Position numbers and translations under genes: made by a program
DNA from: Larimichthys crocea
Taxonomy: Eukaryota > Chordata > Actinopteri > Sciaenidae
Assembly: GCF_000972845.2 (NCBI RefSeq)
Contig: NC_040016.1
Location: 25,415,320-25,479,319, forward strand
Reading direction: 5' to 3'
Length of the DNA: 64,000 bases
Shown: one piece after another, positions 1 to 13,482 of the stretch
Position numbering within the stretch: the first letter of the stretch is position 1
Layout: each line of letters begins with the position of its first letter
Notes under the pieces: model-generated
Database searches by the model: none
What the model was told of the DNA's origin: nothing
What the model saw: only the letters and a program-made list of their open reading frames with translations

Positions 1-290
1 GGAAAAAAAAAATAGGGGAGTGGGGGAGAAAGAAAACGAGGACAAAGAAGAGTGGGGAGGAAGAATAGAGTGGATGACAGGATGAAAAGAGGAGAGTAAG
101 CCTCGAAGAAGTTTGAGGAAAATGGACTAGATTAGGAGGCGGAGGAGAGAATGGAAGAAGGCGTGATTTGTAAGGGGAGATGAGAAGGGAGGAAAGAAGG
201 GTGGTCGAGGAGAAAATGGAGCAAGACAGAGGAAAGAAAATGAGGTAGAGAAGAAGAGGAGGAAGGAGGACAAAGAAGGAGAGAGGACGG
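1..290. repeat. Polypurine (GA-rich) tract
   Basis: The plus strand is overwhelmingly A and G for about 290 bp, with GGAGGA, GAAGAAG and AGAGGA runs. No gene is apparent; the open minus frame here is a Ser/Leu/Pro-rich by-product. Confidence 0.9.
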
Positions 291-511
291 AAAAGTCATT
301 GTCAAACCTGGAACACTCCTTTCTTCATGTCTTTTCTTCTCCATCACTTTTCTTCTTCCTCCATCAAACTCCAAAACTGTCCATCTCCATCCTCACATTT
401 GTGTCCATGTTACATGATGGTAGATTAAATAAGTCAAAGACTCTCATCACATTTTGCCAAACCAGACTCCTCCTGGTGTTCATCGTAATCAGCTTTATCC
501 AACAACAGAAA

Positions 512-628
512 GCTGCCAGTTTGTTAGCCGGGCTGCCCGGACTGTGAGCTCAGAGTACCGGTGGACTGTTAGTGTTTGTACCACAGGCGTTTTGGACCAC
601 CGGTAACGAAGAGGAGGTTTTCAGGCCA
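512..628 (+). repeat. Short R2-related copy
   Basis: A stretch from 'gccagtttgttagcc' through 'ttttggaccaccgg' to 'gaggttttcaggcc' resembles block A of repeat R2 (compare 50025-50130). It is more diverged than the two large arms and is probably an older copy. Confidence 0.7.
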
Positions 629-639
629 GGGGGTGCGTC

Positions 640-3600
640 ATGTTTTCAAAGTAGCCTAGCAAACCAAACCCTGGCTTCAGGTAGGGCCTTTAATATTTTT
701 GTTTCGAGTTGATTCTCCAGCACGTTTGGAAGGGAAGGTTGAGGCCGGGCGGTATTCAGTTAGTTGCAGTCTGCGACCTCACCTCTAGATGTCACTAAAT
801 CCTGCACCCTGATCCTTTATAACCAGTGTTTTTAACCCCAAATCTTCAGGGTGAACTTTAATATTCTGCTTGATTATTAGTTTAAACAAAACTGTAGAAC
901 CGACTACAGACAGGAGCAGAAACTGGAGCCAGTTCACCTCTGGTCTACTCACTGGAGGCGGAAACACTCATTGTTGAGAATCTATAAAATCATTATTTAA
1001 AGTAATTGTTGATTTCATAAATTGCCTTCTTATTAATTCCCCTGCCTGAACTGATAGTGAACTGATGTCGGGTCTGCCCGTGATTGCAGAGCAGAAAACA
1101 ATTCAGTATCGATTCGTCCATCGGCTGTCCTGGTTCCAGGAACAACAGTTCATTAATGCAGTCTAAGAGAGACTATCTGTCTCTATTACTGCCTGTTGGC
1201 CTGCATGGCAATGATTTATAGGCAACCTGTGGAGGCAGTGGAGACGGCTAATGTTGCTCAGAGTGGGAATGTAGGAGGCAACTGGGATGAAACCAACAGT
1301 GGACAGTGTGCTGCGCAGGTATCACCAACAGAAGTCTTGTCAGATCCGTCAATGATGCACTGTAAAAAAAAAAAAAAAAGGTCTGCAGTCTCTCTATCTC
1401 AGGGTTAATCACTTAAAGAGGTAATTACAGCATTTTCACTTCATTTAGATTTCTTCTGACAGTGTCAGGATCTAACAGGCGACCTTTTACCTGCCTGACC
1501 TTCACGTCTACACATTCAGAACAATTTGCAGGCTCTAAAATTGAAAGCAATTCCACCGTTGACCTTGTTCTAACATAAAATTCTCATGAAAGGATAAAAA
1601 ACTAAAAGGCGAAAAAATGTGTTATAAGTAATTGCGTGCTGTAACATTAATCAAAGAACTGTCTGTGGTAGAGAAATTATTCAAATAAGATTCTTGTTTT
1701 AAAGTGAAGCCTTGAGCTGATGTTGTGTTGTTAAATGTTCATCATCACTCTGTGATGTTCAGAGCGGTCTGGCAGGAGTTATTTTGTGATGAAAGGCTGT
1801 AATGTACTTTTTGCCTCAAGGAAACAAACCACCAAACAACAAAATGGACCCAGAAATGAAAGGTACATTTCCACCAGTGTTAGAGTGGTGTTAAAGTGGC
1901 TCCTTTCTTTAATATTGTGAAATAAGCTTTGAAAGCCAAGTAATGGAGGTTCATACTCATACTGCATACTGCTCATACTACTATTTAACTTTGACTGGTG
2001 CCACAACAAATAGCCCTAAAAGAAGAAAGACAGCTAAAACTACCCAAACACACCCACATCACATGTGGTTCCTGTTATTTGTCTTTAGTAATTATGATCA
2101 TCTCGTCATAGATAATTGGATATGAGAACAAAATGAATCCTAAATGTAACAATCTAAATTTGTCTGCTCAGACTTAGACCAAATAAATAAAACCTCAGTT
2201 TATGTAATAAATGTATTTTCAGACATGCCCTTTACTTTGATATAACTCAGATGTTTGGTGCTTTTATACTATCCCCAGGAAAGAGAAGAAATCCTGAACT
2301 TGCTGCTTTGATTCCTTGCATCTTTGGGACCGTTCTTGTCATGGTTTTTGTTTTCTTGATTAGTGTTTCCTGTTTTATTTTGTAATTCTTGTTGCGTTTC
2401 CCGGCAGTTTTGATTGTTCCAGCCTGATTAGTTTCACCTGTGTCTTGTCATCCTGCCTTTACTTGTGTATTTCGTCTCTTGGTTTGTTGGTTTCAGTGTC
2501 AGTTCATCTTCATCCCATGTTGAAGGGTTATAACCATTCCTTGTGTTTTGTTTCCCTGTGTGGTTTAGACTTTGGTTTCTTGGACCTTGCCTGTTTCATG
2601 GACTTTGGATTTGCTTGTTTGGACTGCCTTTCCAGATTTTGAACTCAGCCTACTACCTACATTCGGTAAGCTTTTGTACATTCGCAAATAAGCCTCTAAG
2701 CTCCACAAGCTCGGTCCTATTCCTCGTGTTCATGGTTACCCTGCTTGAACTGTGACAGTTCTGACCTTAAACCACCTTTTTACATTGTCTTGACAAGTAA
2801 CAGAAATACATTATTTCATTTATTGAACGTCTTCTTACAGTAGCATTAGTAAAAATTATTCATTTATTGTGCCACCAAGGTGTGGGAAGTATTTGATGTA
2901 TGTCATACCACCTCTATTAATGAGAACCACATGCATACGGGGAGAAAATGTTCATATGGATCATTGAGTTCAAAGACTCTGACTACTTGTCAAGGGCTGT
3001 AGAAGTAAAATATGGGGTTAATGAATCTTGAATAGACTTTGTACTCAGTAGTAGTGTAGTGGTTTGAGCTCACTCACTCAGGCCTGTTTCTATAGAGACA
3101 CATAATAACTACAATCAGTTACTATAGGAACAGATGGCTGATCTCTTACTTTCTCCCCCCTCTCTTGCTTTGCACTGTAAAGTCACAAAAACTCAGTGAT
3201 GATACATAAATACGACTCGCAGGCTGCAGGGACTTGAAGTGCCAACACACTCCACTGACCTGCCTGAAAGGAGGTGACGGCGAGGAGGCAGCAGATAAAA
3301 ACAGGGTTACAGAGTCAGGGTTACAGGGTCGATTGGTAGGTACTTTGGGGCTACAGATGTAGTGCACTAGCTGCTAGATTTTTTCCTCAGTTGATTTTGT
3401 CTTCAGGGAGTTGGTGCAGGCCACCAAATAAAAGAAAAGATTCTGGCAAAGAAGTAACAAGAAACGCAACCGGATGTCATGCTGTGGTTGCCAATCAGAC
3501 GATCAGACTGGTCAAAGTTTATGAACCAAACTATGATACTCTATCTAGTTTGGTTTATTCTTCAGTCTACGTGCTTCTATGTCTGATCAGCTTTCAGCGA

Positions 3601-4269
3601 GCTGGGGTTGAGCGACATAGACAATGAATGAGAGTGAGGGAGCGTCAGCATTGAAAGCTGGTGAGTGAGTGAGATAAGTTATTTTCTGGTTGTTTCATAT
3701 TTTCTGGTCTGTTCAGCAACAAATAAACTCACTGCTGCACAACCCTGCAGTGATTTGCTGCAACGCCAGATTTGGTCTGAAGCCTTAGGGGGGTTCAGCC
3801 TTGCTCAGAGGCACCTCAGCAATACCCAGGAGGTGAAACTGGAACCTTTCCAGCTGCCTAGTCCACACTTCATACTGTGGTCCAAACTGGCCACCCTTTG
3901 GTTCCCAAGCCAAGTCCCTCCAGATGCTCTACTGCAACTGCAAATTTAATCTTTTCTATAGTTAATTCACAATATTTTGTTGTTTATGTAGAGGAAATTA
4001 GAAGCTATGATATCATATGTACTAGCTGGTATAAAAGCTGCCAGGCCAAAACCAAATTATTATTATTATTATTATTGTGTGAGGGTGTCTGTCTAGTGTC
4101 CTCTTATCATTTCTAGTCTGAGGTCCTTAAGTTAGAGTCTTGATGTGTGCGATTTCTGTGTGTGTTTATTCGTGAGTTTCTGTGTGGATTTGTGTGTGCG
4201 CCCAGCCTGCAGCCTCGCTCAGGGGCTTCCAGCTCGACTCTTCAGTTATGCGTTGAGCCAAGAGCCCGA

Positions 4270-4315
<46 letters not shown>

Positions 4316-4730
4316 ACATTTTGTGGATCTGCGTTTATCCTTTTGCTCCAGCTGTTACCTCCAGCAATAATTCTGTGTGTGTGTGTGTTTGTGTGTTTGT
4401 GTGTCAGAGGGTCTTTGGCAACATGAATGGATCAGAGTGGAAATAAGGGTTTAAAAGAATTTCAAGTAGTAACAAAAAGGGGCACTGTTTGTCGGTGCGT
4501 GAAATTTAATGTGTGGCATGAATATATGCATTATTTCACACACATGTTGTCCTTGAGCCGATGCTCCAGAGTCATGTGAATTCATCTGATCTCCACACAG
4601 TCACAAAGAAAACTCAGATCTGTGAAACTCTAACATCACATCGAGGTATCTTGGGAAATTGTGAAAGACTTGGTTTTGGTGTTAAGGTTGGATTTAGGTT
4701 ACGTTTTTAGGATATAAATGCTCGGAAATG
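640..4730. other. Upstream non-genic DNA, no gene recognised
   Basis: No conserved coding sequence, splice structure or RNA gene is visible. It is AT-rich, with a poly-A run near 1364, a TTA triplet run near 4057 and the TG arrays near 4.3 kb. All open frames are short and lack protein-like composition. Confidence 0.7.
4271..4405. repeat. TG microsatellites
   Basis: (TG)n at 4271-4314 with one TTG break, and a second imperfect array at 4375-4405. Confidence 0.95.
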
Positions 4731-4734
4731 CACA

Positions 4735-4945
4735 TTATTTGGCCAAAACCATGTCTCCACTACTCTGGTTTCACCAGATTTTGGATTTTGGCTGCAGGGA
4801 TTTGCTGCCATTCAGCCACAAGAACATTAGTGAAGTCAACCACTCGCAGCTGGTATTCTAGTTCATCCCAAAAGTATTGGACAGGGTCATGTCAAATCTC
4901 TGTGCAGGCCCGTCAAGTTCTTCCACACCAAACTACACTGTTAAG
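4735..4945 (-). mobile_element. Tc1/mariner 3' fragment
   Basis: The minus strand carries decayed text of the kind GVEELDGPAQ...DPVQYFWDELEY, i.e. the WPAQSPDLNPIEHLWDELE motif around the third catalytic residue of Tc1-like elements. Only about 200 bp remain, with frame breaks. Confidence 0.55.
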
Positions 4946-4949
4946 CACT

Positions 4950-7900
4950 AATATCATGGACATCATCTGTAAATTAAGAACCAAACTATTTATTATGTAA
5001 ATAATATTAAATTCATTTATTTCTCTGATTTGATTTTTGTAAAATTACTAAATTATTTATACAGAATTTTTCTGCTTTTTTAAATTATATAAAAATGTAA
5101 AATGACAATAATGATCTGTAATTACATTTGTGAATAATTAAATTATTGAAGGTGTTTTATCGTAATCATTTGGGTAAAATCTGTAAAATAACTGTTTCTC
5201 TGTAAAATCTGGATTGAATCCAATAAATTTGTAGTTTTTGACATTTATTTGAATTATGATTTTTTTGTTTTTGTTTTCTTGAACAATCTTTCTCACTTTT
5301 TTTCAGTGTTGGGCTTTGTGCATGGGAGAACTCCTAAACAAAAGTTTGTTTCAGGAATAGGTTCACTATAACAATCAGCTCCGCCTATATTGAGGTGGTA
5401 CTAGGGGGCACGCTATCTAAAATCACACACTAGGACTGTATTATACTGACGTTTGGTTCAGTGTAAAATACCAAAGCCAGTGTGATGGCAGGCATTCTTT
5501 TACAGCGCTATTAGGATCACTAGTCATTGCCAGTCTCTAATTGAAGGTCAAATGCTCAACATTTCACACCAACACCGTGAAAACAACTTGAAAAAATTGC
5601 CACCGCGACTTTAAATTAGTCTCTCCACCCTCACCTCTCTCTCTTTTTCTCTCTGTCCCTCATTTCTCATTTTGTTGGAGACGAAAATTGTTTCCTTGTT
5701 GTACCACATTTGTCCAGGTCTGTCTTGTTATCTCTGCCAAACACATTGACTTCCTCTTTCTTTCTTCCCATCTCTCTTTCTCTCCCTCCCTCACTCACAC
5801 ACAGTTTTAACTGAACAGGGTGTTAAACTGGGCCATGTTCTTGGCAGTTCAGATCAGTCCTCCTCTGTTACTGCTGCTCTGAATGGACAAAATGTTACAC
5901 GTCTCCTTTTCACACAGCAACACTGATGGTGTGAATCCAGGTGAGAGCTGCTCCAGCTCAACATGCTGCTGGCTGGCCAACGTCCTGCCACAGTTTGGAA
6001 AGTCCTTGTCACCACTGTCACCAAAAACTGTACCACGATCCTCCTCACGGAGACAGTAGGAGGACACAAACACCTGCACAATCCAGTGCAATCCAGTGTA
6101 ACTTCAATATTAACTACATTCTTGTAAAATTAGCATAGAGTTGAAACAAAAGCTCTCACACAGTGCCAGAAAAAAATATTATAAGCTTCTCAGCAGTAGG
6201 ATTTATTACAGTGGAATTGCTTTGGATTGCAATAGACTGTAGTGTTTGTCCTTGCATCAACTCTCTGTAGATGGATGGATTAATATTGAACACTCCTGCT
6301 ACTATTAGGATTAACATTAATACAAGTATTTGAAAAAGATTTCGAAGGATGTTGCTCAGTCTGCAAGTCTTGGATTCTCAGGCAGTGAGTTCTACAGCTT
6401 ATTGGCCACGACTGCAAACTTTGGCCACTGTTTATCTTGAACCAGGATTTGGGCATGTGAGTGCACAGGATCATATGAGAACCAGGCTTTAAACTACATG
6501 CTTAACCCTGGTGGTTTCCTCTATCAGTAGCTCTATCAGTTGGATCATATGGATTAAAACCAAGTTTGCGTGATGCCGTGTACGATATGATGAAAATGAC
6601 AATGGTGGCTGGTAGCAAGAGCAAAGAGCGCCAAGCAAGGTGGAAAAGATGTTTTCACTCCTCTCCTGATTGACTTTGGGTTTGACTACGTCATATATGG
6701 TTCATTAATCTAATTAGTAACAACAAAAAGATCTCTGCATGATGATTTGATGCTGCACTCAGCATTTCAGCATCATGGCTGGAAGCCAGTCCATGAAGTA
6801 CTTTGAATGTAATCAGTATAAATCAACTCAGCAACTGATGGGTCACCAAGAGTGATGCTGAGAAGCTGAGAAGGGGTGATACGGTGTCGTTGAATCTGTT
6901 AAAGGTCTTTATTCTTTTTATTAAAGAAAGATTGAATAATGGATTGATAAATATATGTGTGTGTGCATGGACACCATATGTACTTTATGTAATGCAGATT
7001 TAGAAACTATAAATTGGACTAAAGTTGATCTATTTCAGAAAGAGGTCGAGTCCTTGCCAATCTTCAATGGGACTAAATTTATTTGAATTGTGGAAAAAAT
7101 CAACTGTGCACTAAACCAAGTTAATGGACCCTTTGGTACATTTTGATTGGTTTGATTGGTTTTACTATTGTATTAAATGGCTGGAGACCTGCAAATGAGA
7201 TGTGGGTATGTGTCTTATAGCTGATTTCTTGGCTTCAAACATTAGTTTGATGAAACAAACACCGATCAGATTCAGCTGCAGTTCACTGCAGGAGTTGTTG
7301 CATGTCAGTTGAAAGGACACGTATTGATTTTTTTATTTTTTTACTTTATACTTTATATATTCATATTTGAAATTGATTTCTGTATATCTGCTACTTTTGT
7401 TTTTTCATAATCAGAGGCCAGGTTTTCACTTGTAGAGAAGTAAAATTGAAATTTGTTGCAACCCCCTGAGGACACGGAGTTAAAGCTACCTTATAGTTTT
7501 AAAGGTCAGAGCAGTATGTGAATAAATCAGGTTCTCAGTGATATAACATCAGCGTTATTGGCTGTGGGAATATTGACTGTAAATCCACGATGATTCGGCC
7601 TATCGCAATATTACCACTGAGCGTTGAAACAGAAGTTCATGGAAGTGACTCTAATCCCAAAGCTACTGCTGTCTCATCTGCTCTGTTTATTATTATGAAG
7701 TGTTTCTCCCTGTCGGCTCCTCTGTGGTGGAATGACCTTCTCTTGCTGAGGGCGGAGTCACTTCTTGTCTTCCAGGCTGAAAACTTGAATTTTTATGATG
7801 TACTTCACATCATCGTCTCTCTGCTAAGCTGCAGCTCTCCGAAATCCTCCTGACAGCACACCTCTCCCTTTTTTCTAGTCCTTCACTAAGGTACCTGACC

Positions 7901-8990
7901 AGTATTTAGTCAGATATTTATATGGAATGGGAATTTTTAATCATTTAGGAGGTTTTTACATCTGCACTGTGTTTGACATTAATTCTGGTTAAAAAATGCA
8001 GTGTGATCTTTCTGTTATTTCTGTTTTCGCTTTTTACTTAATTTATTACTTCATAGACATGAACGATGGCTGTAAAAGTTTGTACTTTTGTCCTTTGCAA
8101 AGGACAGTGGGTGTAGTCATCTTGAATTCATACCACTGCTGTGATGGACACGGGTTCTCCTCGTGGTGGAAAATCATCTCAGCATCCACAGAAGTGTCTA
8201 AAACCCTTCAGTCAGGTGGAGAGGCGTTTGTCGTTTGCAGAATAATTACTGTATCGCATTGAGCACGACGATGTGGAGCAGAGAAGTGGGTGTGTAAGTG
8301 GTTTGGAGAAGTTACCGTGGTTTGTTTTAATATGTTTGAACTTAATACGATGGGAGTACTCGGTAACTGACATGAATCGAAACCAACAGCTTTAAATAAC
8401 TCAAAACTGCAACATTCACTTCAAATTAGAATAGTTCATCTTGTCATGTAGACTTCAGGGGGGGCAGTTTAAACTATACAATTTTGAAATATTAAACCTG
8501 GCTCCCTCAGTGGGCTGTATATGGCAGGCAGTATGTAAAAATACAGATTGGCATAAATTAAACATGAGTATACTGAAGTAATACAGAGAGATGCAACAAG
8601 CATACACCATGAAAGTGTAGGATGATTGTTTACAGCCTCATCTCTCCATTGAATAAATATGTAAAATATCACACCATATGTTCATAAACCCCGGAGAGCT
8701 TTGCTACAAAGGCTGAAAGCGTATAGCTTCACAGCTCGGTAATATAATTCTGCATTTCATTTTCTTTTCTCCTGTGTTGCTGCTTTTAAGTGTTCTTCAT
8801 AATGTGTGTAATATTCACCCAAATTGACTTGGCACTGAGTTCTTTTGGCAGATGTTTCACTTAAGAACATAAGCAATGCAAATTCTCTTTGTGCTGCAGC
8901 GACAACCAACGACTAAAATAGGACATTGTGACGATAACGTGTCTGGATTACTGTTACTATCGAGTGATGAAACTCACCCACACTCATGAG
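4950..8990. other. Upstream non-genic DNA, no gene recognised
   Basis: AT-rich sequence with no recognisable exon, apart from the doubtful LINE tail near 7.7 kb. Short frames near 5.9 kb and 8.0 kb show nothing conserved. Confidence 0.7.
7640..7850 (+). mobile_element. Possible LINE tail
   Basis: The open frame here includes SAPLWWNDLLLLRAESLLVFQAEN, cut here to its key part: APxLWN followed by a Ser/Phe helix, which resembles the end of L2-type LINE proteins. The match is short and could be chance. Confidence 0.3.
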
Positions 8991-8991
8991 T

Positions 8992-9880
8992 CTATCGGAC
9001 CAGTTGATTGGTTTGAATGTTCGACTTCTGAATTTTCTGTATTTGACAATGAATGCAAAGCTTCATTGTAGGTTGATGAAATACAATGAAATAAAATGTC
9101 TTAGCACCAGATCCTGGACGTTGTGAGGTCGGACCTCCGTGAATTGGACCTGCACATCCCACCGGTGCTCGATTGGATTTTTTGGGGAATTTGGGCACCT
9201 TGAACTTGTTGTTGTGTTCCTCAGCACATTCCTGAATCATTTTTGCTTTGTGGCATGGCGCATTGTGCCATGCTGAAAGAGTCCACTGCCGTCAGGGAAT
9301 ACCGTTTCCATGAAAGGGTGGATATGGTCTGCAACAATGCTTAGATAGGAGGTATGTGTCAAAGTAACAACCACATGAATGACTGTCTCTGCTGGCCTGC
9401 CTTCTTCCCATTGTCCATCCTAGTGCCAAGTGTTCTCCTTGTAATATAAAGGAAAATGTGACTCACATTCTTCCTTGGCTCTGTGGTCCAGTCCTGTGTT
9501 CTGACACCTTTCTATCAGAACCAGCAATCTGAGCTACAGAAGCTCGTCTGTTGGATCGGAACACATTGGCCAGCCTGATCTGTCGCCAATTCACCTCTTG
9601 TCCTTCCTTGGACGATTTTTGAACGGTACTGACCACTGCAGACCGGGAACACTCCACCAAGAGCTGCCATTTTTTGGAGATATTCATCATCACAATTTGG
9701 CCCTTGTCAGAGTTGTTTCGCTTGGCCACTTTTCCTGCTCCTACCACATCAGCTTTGAGGACAAAATGTTCACTTGCTGCCCAACATCTCCCACCCGACT
9801 GACAGGTGCCATGGTAACGAGATAATCGGTGTTCTCACTTCAGCTGTCAGTGGTCATGATGTTATGATTGATGTAAAGTT
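8992..9880 (-). mobile_element. Degenerate Tc1/mariner transposon
   Basis: On the minus strand, 9812-9463 encodes the N-terminal DNA-binding part of a Tc1-like transposase: a KGQIVMM segment, CSRSAVVSTVQKSSKEG, then VFRSNRRASVAQIAGSDRKVSEH. The fragment jumps to the C-terminal half, where 9350-8992 still shows a 'CHKAKMIQE'-like region (broken), EEHNNKF and a decayed PNSPDLNPIEH motif. The middle with the first catalytic Asp is gone, and frames are shifted. Tc1 elements cut and paste at TA sites; this copy is dead. Confidence 0.85.
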
Positions 9881-10058
9881 TGTGTTGGGTTAATTCTGTC
9901 ATTGTGTTCACATTTGGGAAGTCATAATTGTGACATTTCCAACAGCGTCTGAGGACAGCATTCGTGTAATCTGTATAATCACAGCGCAGCCCCTCACGGT
10001 GTTAGCTTTAATTGCTAATCCCACATACACATGTCACAGACAGATGCTGCTTGCAGAG

Positions 10059-10060
<2 letters not shown>

Positions 10061-10099
<39 letters not shown>

Positions 10100-10280
10100 T
10101 TTAGTTCAATTCAAAAACCAATGAAATAAAGCTCATTTCACTGCAAAGCAGAGTTCACGAAGCTGCTAGTTCTCTTCTCAAAGCAGGACTCAAAAGGTAG
10201 AAATGTTAAGAGATGTTCATTGTTGATCCTTGAGAGCTTATCTGAAAGCTAGTCTTACACACACACACACACACACACAC
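10061..10280. repeat. GT and AC microsatellites
   Basis: (GT)n at 10061-10095 and (AC)n at 10257-10280, in opposite sense. Confidence 0.95.
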
Positions 10281-11937
10281 TTGCTTCAGCTTCATTGATC
10301 TCTGCTGGAGAGAGTACAAGGTCAGCTTCAGCTGGCAGGGCTTTGGTTATTTGCTGGAGGGCACCTCGGCTGATTGGTTTTGTTTTGGACTCAGAGCATC
10401 AGGTCAGATCACTGCGTCAAAGTCTTCAGGCCAACCAGCAACAAAACGTGATAAAGGTGCTTTTTCTTTAAGTTTAATTCCAATGGGATAATACACGAAG
10501 ATACATGTGAAGGTCCCGTGTGTCAGATTTAGGAGGCTCTGTTGACATGAATGGTTAATTCAGAACTCAACAGACAAACTAAAACTACACTGGCTCTAAA
10601 TATCTTTGTTGTAACCACCTTAGTCTCTCAGAGGGTGAGACAAGGGGTTTGCAATCAGAAACTACACCGCTAGATGGCATCCGTTAAATCATGAATGTAG
10701 ATTACATACAAAGCAGTGACCCTACTGGAGACATAAAGACCAAAGCAGCTCTGAGTGTCATATTGACTGAGGCATATTTAAGAAGCTTTGTTTGTTATAT
10801 TGACTTGAATGTAAACTCTATAAATCACTGTGATGGCACAGTACAGACTCCATAGCTGGACAGGCTGCAGGATGTTTTCTTATCCGTTCCACTTTTACTT
10901 TATTACAGTGCAGAGGTAAATCCTCTTATTTGAATTGAATTTATGAATGTTAAAGTCGTCTGTAAATATTGTCTTACAAGCATTCTGTGCTCTCAGAGAT
11001 GCTAAACTATCAGACTTTCCGGGAAAATGGAAGTCTTGATGGAAATCGAGGATAAAAAATCCGCCGATGGCGAAAACTCATCTGGGTTTAGAATTTACAT
11101 TAAAACCACAAAGTCAGCTCTCTGATTCATTTATAGGGCTTACAGGTTTTATCCTGCTTTATGCTAATGTATGCATGTAGCATCAAACCATGAAAGCCTA
11201 AAGGAGGAAGCTTTTAGAGCTAATTTGCTTATAGAGCATGAGATCATTGGGTTTTCACGTTTTGCTCGTGCAGGAAGTTCTCCAACCAAAGGCTCTTTAC
11301 AATGGCGATATGCAACACTCATCTGTGTGAGAGTCTTTTCTGTAGTCGCCTCTTATGCTAATGTGGACGCCTATATATATATAAAGTAGAACTGCGAGGA
11401 AGATCCACTTCTGTTCCTATTAATTCTATAATTTTGTGAAGCTTTGGCTGAAGCTGCAGCAGAAAGCTGGCTGTTAATTAATGAACATGTGTTTATGTTA
11501 ATGTGTGTTTGTGGAAGGATAAAATACTGATATAATGGACTAAGTTTATGCAGTAAAGAAGTAGACAGAGAGAAGTTGCAATGATGCATAAACAAACTAG
11601 AAATGCCAGCCTGCAACTTCCTCTGTGTGTGTGTGTATGTGCGTGCATTTAGCACCATATAAGCTCTTTTCCACTCTTAGTAAATGCCTTTTTACTGTGC
11701 ACACACTCACTCAGAAGTTGGAAACATCCATACTCACTCTCTCTAACCTCTGCGGCACGAACACACGCTTTGCATTTGCTGGATCGACACTATTCTGTTG
11801 TCCACTAAATGTGGATCTCTGAAACAAACACACAGGTCCCCCGGGGGCACGGCTCTATTTGATTCATTAGAGTTTGGCCAATCAGGTTAAAGATGGATCT
11901 GTCACCGGGAAGGTCAGGTGGAAAGGAGCAGATCAAA

Positions 11938-11938
<1 letters not shown>

Positions 11939-11980
<42 letters not shown>
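11939..11980. repeat. CA microsatellite
   Basis: Uninterrupted (CA)21 followed by GAGAAAG. Confidence 0.95.
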
Positions 11981-11983
<3 letters not shown>

Positions 11984-12599
11984 AAAGTTACTTTAACTTG
12001 ACTTTTTAACCTTTAAACTTTTCTTGAGGTTCTCACACACACACACATGTAGTCAGTGCTGAATCATAAACCTTTCTTCTCTCCTGGAACTCACTGCTGG
12101 ATACTTCTAATGAGGTGGAGAGAGAGAAAGAAGACACACTGTACTGGTCAAAGGTACGCAGACACACATTGTCCACCTGCCTCTGGCTCTGCTTTTCATG
12201 GTTTGCGCCTCTTGGGGTCGTTCGAATGAATGGAGACCTAACATCATAGCCTGAAATGCTTTTTGGCAACAGTTTGCTGGAGGCTCTTTCAAATTTAAAA
12301 TGGTTCAAAAAAACCCTTTTCTGTTATTTTAAAGCCAATTGCTGTGATTCCCATTCTCCAAGCTGTGGAATGACCAGATATAAAATGATTTTGATTTTGG
12401 ACCATGGGAATGCCTGCCTCATGGGCCATGAAGTTTATTTTTGTCAAAAATGCCTGACATTTTGCCACATTTTGCCTCATAACTTCACTACCATTAGCCA
12501 TAGAGCATTATGAGAGGTACCACATGAAAGCTGACGAAATTTCCTATAAGGTGATACCCAATACATTAGTAATCTAGACAGTTATAGTTGTCTTTAAAG

Positions 12600-12840
12600 C
12601 AAAAATGTGTACATTTTTAGGCGAATTTTGGAGGTCAGGTCAGACATCACACCATTGTACCTCATACATGTACGGAATCAACAAAATACAATGCCAAATT
12701 GAACTTTGAAAGAAAATATATTTACATCAATAGCATTGGAACATTTCAAATAACATTTAAGGTGAATTTTGGAGGTGTCAGGTCAGATATTACACCATGG
12801 ACCATGGTATCTCATTCAATTTTACTGACTCAACAAAGAG
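12600..12840. repeat. Imperfect direct repeat, two copies
   Basis: 'aattttggaggtcaggtcag' followed by 'acatcacaccattgtacctc' near 12622 recurs near 12765 as 'aattttggaggtgtcaggtc' and 'agatattacaccatgg'. Spacing is about 145 bp. Likely part of an unnamed repeat next to the DTTASN frame. Confidence 0.7.
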
Positions 12841-12964
12841 TAAGTGCACAGGATTAATGGACTGAAGCTACTTAACTGAATTCACATTCAGTTGTTGAGA
12901 TGAGCCTCTGTTTTGGCCAGTCAGGGCATAGCCAGTTTCCTAATATTTAAATTCGGGCCAGCAC

Positions 12965-13243
12965 ATGTCATGTCATGACATTTTGATCTTGGTATTTGAT
13001 ACTACAGCAAGTAACAGTGGCATCCACAGGGGTGCTGCAAAGCTGCTGGAAGAAAGGCTGGAGAAAAAGGTGTTTTACTTTGCATTCCATCATATATTGG
13101 AAGTAATAGTTAGTGCTGCATGGGAAACTGTGTTTGATGAGGTGAAAAGTCCTGAAAACACCTTGTTTAAAGAAGTAAAGGAAAAATGGGATGATTTGAG
13201 GAAGGACAGACCCTCCATGCATGAAGATGGTTCCATTAAATAA
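12965..13243 (+). pseudogene. Transposon-derived ORF with DTTASN motif
   Basis: An open frame of 92 codons contains VFDTTASNSG, GAAKLLEERL, then FHHILEVIV and ENTLFKEVKEKWDDLRK. Fish and invertebrate genomes hold many repetitive proteins with DTTxSNTG followed by a (C)RHH motif; here the RHH position reads FHH. I believe it is a fragment of such an element, but I cannot name the family. It ends just before an R2-related repeat. Confidence 0.5.
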
Positions 13244-13290
13244 ACATCGGGTAACTTTTCTACCATAAATGAACAGATTTTAAAAAAGAC

Positions 13291-13482
13291 GCTTCACTGA
13301 TCTACCTCAACTCTCTGGGATTTACAGAGTTTCCTGCTGCCAACTGTAGCTGCTGTTAGTTAATGTAATCTCAGTCTGTTAGCCAGGCTGACTCAGCTCA
13401 GAGCACCTGAGGAGTGTTAGCGTTTATACCACAGGCGTGTTGGACCACCGGGAAGAAAAGAAGAAGAAGAGGTTTTCAGGCC
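13291..13482 (+). repeat. Short R2-related copy
   Basis: From 'cctcaactctctgggattta' through 'gttagccaggctgac' to 'gaagaggttttcaggccc' this matches block A of R2 with substitutions and gaps. It shows that R2 is dispersed rather than unique to the intron arms. Confidence 0.75.
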
